Shown here piece after piece: positions 58,731 through 64,000 of a stretch of 64,000 nt of DNA. Every line of letters begins with the position of its first letter. Position 1 is the first letter of the stretch. The stretch comes from G958296245 sp965262055. GTDB lineage: Bacteria; Chloroflexota; Dehalococcoidia; Lucifugimonadales; G958296245. The notes under the pieces were generated by a model. It was not told where the DNA came from. It worked only from the letters and a program-made list of their open reading frames with translations, and searched no databases. The translations under genes and the position numbers were made by a program. The DNA lies in NCBI GenBank assembly GCA_965262055.1, contig CBDHEI010000002.1:1488001-1552000 (forward strand), read 5' to 3'.

Positions 58731-59369
58731 CTAGCTTAGGGAGAAGGGCGGATACCGGTCCGTCAGCCCGAGCAGCCACGAGGTCGTCCTGTACTCCCAC
58801 CTCTGGACTCCGGTAATCAGGTTGAACAGCCCTCTGGGATAACTGCCGGTTATCAGCACCGCCCAGAAGCCGATGTAGGCGACGACTATGGCTACGATGC
58901 CCAAAACGCCCAGAATGACTATGTGAGGGATCAGCAGTATGAACTTGATGATCATGAAGAGGACGCCGAACAGGGCCAACAGCCTCGAAGGGGCTTCCGG
59001 AGCCTCGATCGCTAGCCTTACGGGATAGTCCCCCTCATCCAGGCTAAAGGAAGGGTAGCGGTCCGACCAGCCGTAGAGCCACGAGTCCGTCCTCGATGTC
59101 CACCTTGATATGCCGTACAAGAAGTTGAACATTCCCTCCGGGTATTTGCCGGTGATGAGCACTGCCCAGTACCCTATGTAGGCGACAACTAGGCCTACTA
59201 GGCCCAGAATTGACAGCACCACAATGTGGGGTATCAGCAGGACCATCTTCAGCGAGTACACGAGGGTGAAGGGGATGGCGAGTACGCCAAGAAGGGAATG
59301 CACCCTCGACGGGGACTCCGGGTAGTCTGCCTCGAACCTAACGGGATAGTCGCTGCTGGACGTAGTCAT
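58731..59369 (-). CDS. Tandem DUF4389 membrane protein
   Basis: A 212-residue protein made of two copies of DUF4389. Each copy starts with YPVR followed by a soluble strand, then membrane helices, and ends with a W-rich motif: YWAVLITGKYPEGMFNFLYG and SDRYPSFSLDEGDYP in the first, FWAVLITGSYPRGLFNLITG and TDRYPPFSL in the second. Each copy has two adjacent helices (IPHIVVLSILGLVGLVVAYIG and its counterpart). DUF4389 proteins are of unknown function, common in Actinobacteria and Chloroflexota. The duplication is internal and complete. Confidence 0.85.
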   Translation of the reverse strand: MTTSSSDYPVRFEADYPESPSRVHSLLGVLAIPFTLVYSLKMVLLIPHIVVLSILGLVGLVVAYIGYWAVLITGKYPEGMFNFLYGISRWTSRTDSWLYGWSDRYPSFSLDEGDYPVRLAIEAPEAPSRLLALFGVLFMIIKFILLIPHIVILGVLGIVAIVVAYIGFWAVLITGSYPRGLFNLITGVQRWEYRTTSWLLGLTDRYPPFSLS

Positions 59370-59394
59370 TCCTACTCCTTCATATGCTCAGGTC

Positions 59395-59994
59395 CTATCT
59401 GAAGCGTTGCTCCTGCCACGGGTCTCCTTCCATGTGGTAGCCGTTCCGTTCCCAAAAGCCGGGGGCGTCGTCAGCCATCAGCTCGACGCCGCTCACCCAC
59501 TTGGCGCTCTTCCAGCCGTAGCGCTTTGGCACGACGAGCCTCACCGGGCCGCCGTGATCCCGCGGTATAGGCGCCCCGTCGTGGCGGTAAGCAAGCAGCA
59601 CGTCGTCATCCATCAGGGCGTCCAGGGAAATGTTGGTCGTGTAGCCGCCGTAGCAGTGCACCATGGCGAACTTCGCCTCAGGCAGAGGCAGGGCGAGCTT
59701 CATCACCTCGGAGAACCGCGCCCCTTCCCAGGCGTTTTGCATCCTGCTCCACTGCGTCACGCAGTGGAACTCCGCCTCCACCGGCACCTTCTCCAGGGTG
59801 GTGAGCTGCTCCCACGTCAGCATCACGTCATGCTCTACGAGCCCCAAGGTCCTGAATCGCCACTCGGACGTGGCCACTTCGGGCGTCGACCCGTAGGTCA
59901 TCACGGGGAACTTCTCGGTGGCGAACTGGCCCGGCGGGACGCCTGTGTCCTGCTCCCGCTTGATCCGAGTCACCTTGCCCAGTTTCCTAAGCAT
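59395..59994 (-). CDS. Sulfite oxidase-like molybdopterin-dependent oxidoreductase
   Basis: A 199-residue stand-alone Mo-cofactor domain of the sulfite oxidase/MsrP family. The Mo-ligand Cys is in AEFHCVTQWSRMQNAWEG, and GAPIPRDHGGPVRLVVPKRYGWKSAKWVSGVEL is the conserved C-terminal part of the domain. There is no Tat signal or heme domain, so it is cytoplasmic. ATG 59994, with GGGAG upstream, is preferred over a start at 60048 because family similarity begins at LRKLGKVTR. The cofactor would depend on MoaC, encoded as a fusion at 44182-45102. Confidence 0.88.
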   Translation of the reverse strand: MLRKLGKVTRIKREQDTGVPPGQFATEKFPVMTYGSTPEVATSEWRFRTLGLVEHDVMLTWEQLTTLEKVPVEAEFHCVTQWSRMQNAWEGARFSEVMKLALPLPEAKFAMVHCYGGYTTNISLDALMDDDVLLAYRHDGAPIPRDHGGPVRLVVPKRYGWKSAKWVSGVELMADDAPGFWERNGYHMEGDPWQEQRFR

Positions 59995-60108
59995 TGTCGC
60001 ACTCCCGATCGGCGCGGCCATTGTACACCGTGCCCGCGCGCTCTGCACGCGATGGTTCCCGTTGTGTTTCCTAGTGCTCTTCCTGGATAGAACTGGGATG
60101 GGTGTCCC

Positions 60109-62463
60109 TTAGTCCGGAAGCTCGTAGATCGTGACGCTCCCTTCCTGGAACACCTTGTCCATGAACGAGGCGAACTTTCCCAGACCGCCGTTTCCGTACT
60201 TGCGCTCCTCGCGCGGCCCCACGACCACGTAGCTGGCGCCGTACTTTTCTAATAGCGCCCGGGCCTCGTCGATGTCGGCGGTTGTGTATATCGCCGCCAC
60301 GTCCTCCTCGCGCCCCGCGAACGGCTCCCGAGAGCCCCGCCACTGCGACTCGTGGTCGGGCCATCCGAGCACGGTCGGAATGCCCGTGCTGGCGGACACG
60401 CGCCCGTGCTCCGTGTAGTCGCCGCCGACCGCCTCCACGAGCCCGCCCCCACGTGGCGCGGACTCGCGCAGGAACTCTATCGCCCGGCGCTCGTCGTCAG
60501 CCACGTACGCCAGCCCGTCCAGCGTCGCCGCTCGGCCGCCCTGGTCCGCCTTCGTTGCAGCGGCTGCCACCGTGTAGTAGAGCGACCAGCACGCCAGCAG
60601 CAGCACCGCACCAGCCCACACGCCCGTCCATAGCCGCTTTCGCTCCCGCACGCGTCCCCACAGACCGGTCCAGTAGTAGACAGCGAACCCGCCGGCCACC
60701 GCCAGCAGAGCCCACGCCTGGTAGTAGAGCTTGAAGACCGTGTTCATCCGCTCGTTGGCGCCCCCGAAACCGTCGTCCACGTACAGCAGCTCCGGCCCCA
60801 TGATCAGCAACAGCCCGGCGGCTGCCAGCGCCAGCGCAAACGACCTGCCCGACCGCGCCGGCTCCTCCTTCGCAACCCACATCGCCCCGTACGCCGCGGC
60901 GCCTACCAGCAGCCCCAGGGGCAGCACGTGCATGAATCGGCCGGGCAGCGCCGACATTTCACCCCCTCTACCTAGGTGCAGCAGCGCCCACACCGCGAGC
61001 GGCAGGAAGGCTACCCCCAGCGACAGCAGCGTCAGTCTTGCCCAGCCCGGCTTGACTCTAGTCTGCCAGAACGCCGCCAGCGCGAAGGGCGCGACCGCCG
61101 CCAGGGGCAGCGACCACACGATGAGCAGGTGGGCGGGACGCGAGACGGTGACGAGCACCGAGCGCTGGGCATACTCACCGACCGGCGATATCCCCGACAC
61201 CTGCCCGGTGAAAAAGCCCGCGATGTAGGGGATGTAGAGCAGCAGAGCCGCCGCCAGCACGCCGAACGCCAGAGGCAGCGAGCCGAGCGCAAGCTGCTTC
61301 GGATAGCCGCCGTGAACCGCGAAGGCCCTGAGCGCCAGCACCCCCGTCAGCAGCCCCCAGAAGACGGGAAGGTCCCACATGTTCGTGAAGGCGAGCCCGC
61401 CCAGCAGGAAGGCGAGAAACAGCGGAGCGACGAGGCCGTTCGCGTCCGTGGGCCTCCATCCGGCCCATGGGGTCCTGAACAGGTTCCACAGCGCGGCCAC
61501 GAAGAGTAACGCGAACGGCAGCGACGTCACGTGTGGGTGCAGGTCGCCCAGCACGTAGCTGAACGCCGGGAACTCATGGATCGTGTAGTCTGTCTGTATG
61601 CTGCCGTCGAACGATCCGATCACTCTGCTCGCCCGCCACCACCACATGAACTCCTGGGGACGCCACGACTCCGTTATCGTCGCGGCCGGGCCGGATATGC
61701 CCCCGATGCCCAGCCAGCCCCAGAACCCCTCCGACCCTATGCCGTTTGCCCTGATGAACTCGATCAGTCCCTCCAGGTTGGCCGCCGCTGTCAGCAGCAG
61801 CGCCCCCGCCAGCCCGGCGCCGATAGCGTACGGCGTCCTGCGCGGCCCTGGCCCGGCCATCGAGTAGACGAGCCCGAAGATGGCCGAGGCGCTCATGGCG
61901 GGGATCAGGGCCAGCGACAGGTTGTAGGAGACGCTCGACACGACGCCCGTCAGCTCGCTTACGGCCCCCATCATCCAGTAGCCGAAGTAGTAGTAGCTGA
62001 CCGTCTCGCCCAGTAGCCACGGGTCCTCCGGCTGCCCGAAGAAGGACCTGATCGATGCGTTCAGGAACGCGAAGTCCATCGGCTGCTCGGTGTGGTTTAT
62101 GGCCGGGTCGTGGGACTTGTACACCACCCAGCCGATGAACACGACGAGAAATAGGATCTCCGAAGTGATCAGCGTGGCCCGCTCGCGCCTGACCAGTTCC
62201 CGGAGGTCGTCCCTGTGGCGCCAGGCGTACCAGCCCGATAGTCCGCCTAGGGCCGCCAGCAGCAAGATAGCCGTGGCCTGGGCGCTGGGCGCGGCCCTGA
62301 GCACGCTGAGCACCCAGAGCAGGTAGCCGAAGACCATGATCCCCAGCGGCTTGCTGAGGCTGAAACCCCCGTCCCGCATGTGCGGCAGCAGCCGGTGTGC
62401 GAGCGGAAAGGCGATGAGGCCCAGCGCCTCAACGGCAGCCAGCCAGAGGAGGACGTTCACCAT
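60109..62463 (-). CDS. DUF2298 (YYY) membrane protein, stand-alone
   Basis: A 784-residue integral membrane protein. VSYYYFGYWMMGAVSELTGV is the triple-Tyr motif of DUF2298; HEFPAFSYVLGDLHPHVTSLP is the conserved luminal loop with the acidic and His residues. Helices fill most of the protein, and the soluble tail contains ARALLEKYGASYVVVGPREERKYG, the same element that ends the fusion protein at 13482-17945. Function is unknown; by resemblance to GT39 relatives, transfer of a lipid-linked sugar is plausible. It is 30 bp upstream of no other membrane gene; ftsY starts 30 bp further on the same strand and may be co-transcribed. Confidence 0.9.
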   Translation of the reverse strand: MVNVLLWLAAVEALGLIAFPLAHRLLPHMRDGGFSLSKPLGIMVFGYLLWVLSVLRAAPSAQATAILLLAALGGLSGWYAWRHRDDLRELVRRERATLITSEILFLVVFIGWVVYKSHDPAINHTEQPMDFAFLNASIRSFFGQPEDPWLLGETVSYYYFGYWMMGAVSELTGVVSSVSYNLSLALIPAMSASAIFGLVYSMAGPGPRRTPYAIGAGLAGALLLTAAANLEGLIEFIRANGIGSEGFWGWLGIGGISGPAATITESWRPQEFMWWWRASRVIGSFDGSIQTDYTIHEFPAFSYVLGDLHPHVTSLPFALLFVAALWNLFRTPWAGWRPTDANGLVAPLFLAFLLGGLAFTNMWDLPVFWGLLTGVLALRAFAVHGGYPKQLALGSLPLAFGVLAAALLLYIPYIAGFFTGQVSGISPVGEYAQRSVLVTVSRPAHLLIVWSLPLAAVAPFALAAFWQTRVKPGWARLTLLSLGVAFLPLAVWALLHLGRGGEMSALPGRFMHVLPLGLLVGAAAYGAMWVAKEEPARSGRSFALALAAAGLLLIMGPELLYVDDGFGGANERMNTVFKLYYQAWALLAVAGGFAVYYWTGLWGRVRERKRLWTGVWAGAVLLLACWSLYYTVAAAATKADQGGRAATLDGLAYVADDERRAIEFLRESAPRGGGLVEAVGGDYTEHGRVSASTGIPTVLGWPDHESQWRGSREPFAGREEDVAAIYTTADIDEARALLEKYGASYVVVGPREERKYGNGGLGKFASFMDKVFQEGSVTIYELPD

Positions 62464-62493
62464 TGCGCGTTCATCCCGGTGCCGGGAAAGGCG

Positions 62494-63438
62494 TCACTCT
62501 GTGCCGTCGCCCGAGAACAGCGCCCTCACGAACCCCTCGGGGTCGAATGCCGCTATATCCTCGGGCTGCTCTCCCGTCCCCATGTACAGCACGGGCAGCT
62601 TGAGCTCGTCCGACACGGAGAAGGCGACGCCGCCCTTGGCCGTGCCGTCCAGCTTTGCCAGCAGCACCCCGTCGCAGCTCAACGCCTCGGTGAAGGCGCG
62701 CGCCTGGAACAGCCCGTTCTGGCCTGTTGTGGCATCGATGGTGAGCAGCACCCGCACCCCGCCGCCGTCTCGGTTGCGGGAGAGCACGCGCCGTACCTTC
62801 TTGATCTCCTCCATCAGGTTGTGCTTCGTGTGCAGACGGCCCGCCGTATCTATTATCGCCACGTCTGCTTTGCGACTGCGCGCGGCCTGTAGCGTGTCGT
62901 AGGCGACTGCGCCCGGGTCTGCCCCGGCGCGGTGCGCGATCACGTCCACATCGAGGCGCTCGCCCCAAGCCTGTAGCTGCTCTATGGCCGCCGCCCTGAA
63001 CGTGTCCGCAGCCCCCAGCAGCACCTGCTTGCCCTCGCTCCTGTACATGCTCGCCATCTTCGCGATGCTTGTCGTCTTGCCCGCTCCGTTGACCCCGACC
63101 ATCAGCACAACCAGCGGGGTCTCCTGCGGCTCCCGGTCCCAGCCTGTGGAGTCCACGCTCAGCACCGAGACCATCTCTTCCTTGAGCATCTCCAACGCCC
63201 GGTCGGAGTCCCCGGCCTGGCCGTCGCGAACCCGCTCCCTGAGGCTTTCCAGCAGCCGCATGGTGGGCCCGGCCCCCACGTCGGCCAGGATGAGAAGCTC
63301 CTCCAGCTCATCCCAGAAGGCGTCGTCAAGCTCCGCTTCGCGGAAGATGGACGCGACCTGCCGGAACCACGTCCGCCGCGTCTTCTCGGTGGCGCGCTCG
63401 GTCCGCTGTTTCCGTTGTCTGCCTAGGAATCGAGGCAT
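62494..63438 (-). CDS. ftsY: Signal recognition particle receptor FtsY
   Basis: A 314-residue SRP GTPase that docks ribosome-SRP complexes at the membrane. The N domain has LDDAFWDELEELLILADVG; the G domain has VGVNGAGKTTSIAKMASMY (G1), GAADTFRAAAIEQLQAWGER (G2), IIDTAGRLHTKHNLMEEIKKV (G3), and LAKLDGTAKGG plus GTGEQPEDIAAFDPEGFVRALF at the end. The acidic A domain of the E. coli protein is absent, leaving the short NG form usual in many lineages. The first 20 residues are basic and may bind lipid. Confidence 0.96.
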   Translation of the reverse strand: MPRFLGRQRKQRTERATEKTRRTWFRQVASIFREAELDDAFWDELEELLILADVGAGPTMRLLESLRERVRDGQAGDSDRALEMLKEEMVSVLSVDSTGWDREPQETPLVVLMVGVNGAGKTTSIAKMASMYRSEGKQVLLGAADTFRAAAIEQLQAWGERLDVDVIAHRAGADPGAVAYDTLQAARSRKADVAIIDTAGRLHTKHNLMEEIKKVRRVLSRNRDGGGVRVLLTIDATTGQNGLFQARAFTEALSCDGVLLAKLDGTAKGGVAFSVSDELKLPVLYMGTGEQPEDIAAFDPEGFVRALFSGDGTE

Positions 63439-63663
63439 TTCAGGCTGCGCCTGGGCAGGCTGCGGCTAGGCCGCCAACCGGTATCTCCCATGTGGATCGT
63501 AGAGGTGGGTTTACAACCCGTCCCTCTTGTGGGCGGAGCCGCAGGCCGTGCCGAAGCTGACTCGCAATCATATGCGGCTGCCCTGCCCATGGGGAGCGCG
63601 TGACCTCCGCGTCCCGGGACGGCTGGGAAGGATGGAGTACTGGGGTGAGGGCCGTTGAGGGTG
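63439..63663. other. Gap between ftsY and the zinc-ribbon gene, no gene seen
   Basis: The 225 bp between the FtsY start and the zinc-ribbon stop hold GC-rich DNA with several short self-complementary stretches, for example CCCGGG near 63620, but no ORF with coding character and no recognisable RNA. It may contain the ftsY promoter on the minus strand; I could not identify a convincing one. Confidence 0.4.
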
Positions 63664-63876
63664 CTACCTGGCCCTGGGCGAGTGCATGGAGCCGCTGCCG
63701 ATGGGCTCGTCAAGGTAAACGTCGCCGTTGCGTATCTTGATGTTGAACCCGCATGTAGGGTTGCTGCACACCCACGCCTTGTAGTGGATGGGCGCCCCCT
63801 GGCTGCCGAAGTCCGACAGAGGCAGCAGATTTCCGCCCTTGCATCGCTGGCATTCGGGCCAAGTATCGTTCCCCAC
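63664..63876 (-). CDS. Small zinc-ribbon protein
   Basis: A 70-residue protein with two metal knuckles: ECQRCKGGN (CxxC) and AWVCSNPTCGFNIK (CxxxxC). GTG 63876 has AGGAG six bases upstream; a longer frame to 63951 has no support. A candidate promoter lies upstream on the minus strand, TATACT complementary to 63922-63927. The likely role is nucleic-acid or protein binding; no partner is seen. Confidence 0.65.
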   Translation of the reverse strand: MGNDTWPECQRCKGGNLLPLSDFGSQGAPIHYKAWVCSNPTCGFNIKIRNGDVYLDEPIGSGSMHSPRAR

Positions 63877-63960
63877 GTGACTCTCCTCTCGTTCCCGCCC
63901 TACTTGGATTTTCGATCGCCAAGTATACCACCACCCCCAACACACCCACAAGACGGCCCG

Positions 63961-64000
63961 CCCTCATCCACCCTCATCCACCCTCATCCACCCTCATCTG
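63961..64000. repeat. 10-bp tandem repeat running to the window edge
   Basis: CCCTCATCCA is repeated three times perfectly (63961-63990) followed by CCCTCATCTG, a fourth copy with two changes. It continues to the end of the window, so the full size is unknown. The unit is too short and the copies lack spacers, so this is not a CRISPR array. Confidence 0.85.

Noticed and set aside
63423..63713. 96-residue minus-strand frame between ftsY and the zinc-ribbon gene
   Set aside because: It overlaps both neighbours, is low in coding character and resembles intergenic repeat translation.
63961..64000. CRISPR array
   Set aside because: The 10-bp units abut without spacers and no cas gene is present.

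Overview
The window is high-GC bacterial DNA whose gene content points to Chloroflexota, most likely a SAR202/Dehalococcoidia-type lineage. The main reasons are two large DUF2298 ('YYY') membrane proteins, a family concentrated in Chloroflexota and archaea, giant FtsX-type permeases, and a cluster of phytanoyl-CoA dioxygenase, VOC, MetE-like, sialidase-like and acyl-CoA-dehydrogenase-like enzymes of the kind expanded in that group. The taxonomic call is inference; no rRNA gene is present. Recognisable promoters follow TTGACA-N16/17-TAnnAT.

Layout. 1-4.9 kb: end of a Gfo/Idh/MocA oxidoreductase, a DUF433/DUF5615 toxin-antitoxin-like pair, an SbcC-type ATPase without an adjacent sbcD, and an NAD(P)-binding epimerase-like protein closed by a terminator. 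4.9-11.5 kb: pyrimidine/arginine precursor synthesis, with carA and carB separated by a VapBC module, a small unknown gene and a HAD phosphatase; a helically phased array of GTNAC pentamers lies in front of carA. 11.5-23.5 kb: orphan HigA, MFS transporter, a GT39-DUF2298 fusion, CoA-binding protein, aldo/keto reductase, DUF6282-like protein, AlaX editing protein, Na+/H+ antiporter-rhodanese fusion and a methyltransferase.

23.5-37.8 kb is the accessory region: a complete IS1380-family element inserted exactly at the stop codon of a sialidase-like gene, a RelBE-like pair, then a catabolic-looking set (GNAT, two distant paralogues of a predicted TIM-barrel protein, VOC, phytanoyl-CoA dioxygenase, MetE-like protein) broken by less GC-rich islands (Nudix plus unknown protein; DUF2335 plus small protein). 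37.8-47.3 kb: tRNA-Gly(CCC), leucine dehydrogenase, an ABC ATPase with its permease split by a second IS1380-family element, an RNase HI-MoaC fusion, Pth, an acyl-CoA-dehydrogenase-like flavoprotein and HicAB.

47.3-57.2 kb is one minus-strand operon: giant FtsX permease, NaChBac-like voltage-gated channel, second giant permease, and two LolD-like ATPases, one with an AbrB-like tail. 57.2-64 kb: zinc alcohol dehydrogenase, a structured intergenic region, a double DUF4389 protein, a sulfite-oxidase-like molybdoenzyme, the stand-alone DUF2298 protein, FtsY and a zinc-ribbon protein; the window ends inside a 10-bp tandem repeat.

The strongest candidates for something new are the RNase HI-MoaC fusion, the phased GTNAC array, the ABC/voltage-gated-channel operon with binding-domain-like inserts in its permeases, and the paralogous TIM-barrel family of the catabolic cluster. 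No CRISPR array, rRNA gene or prophage was seen.
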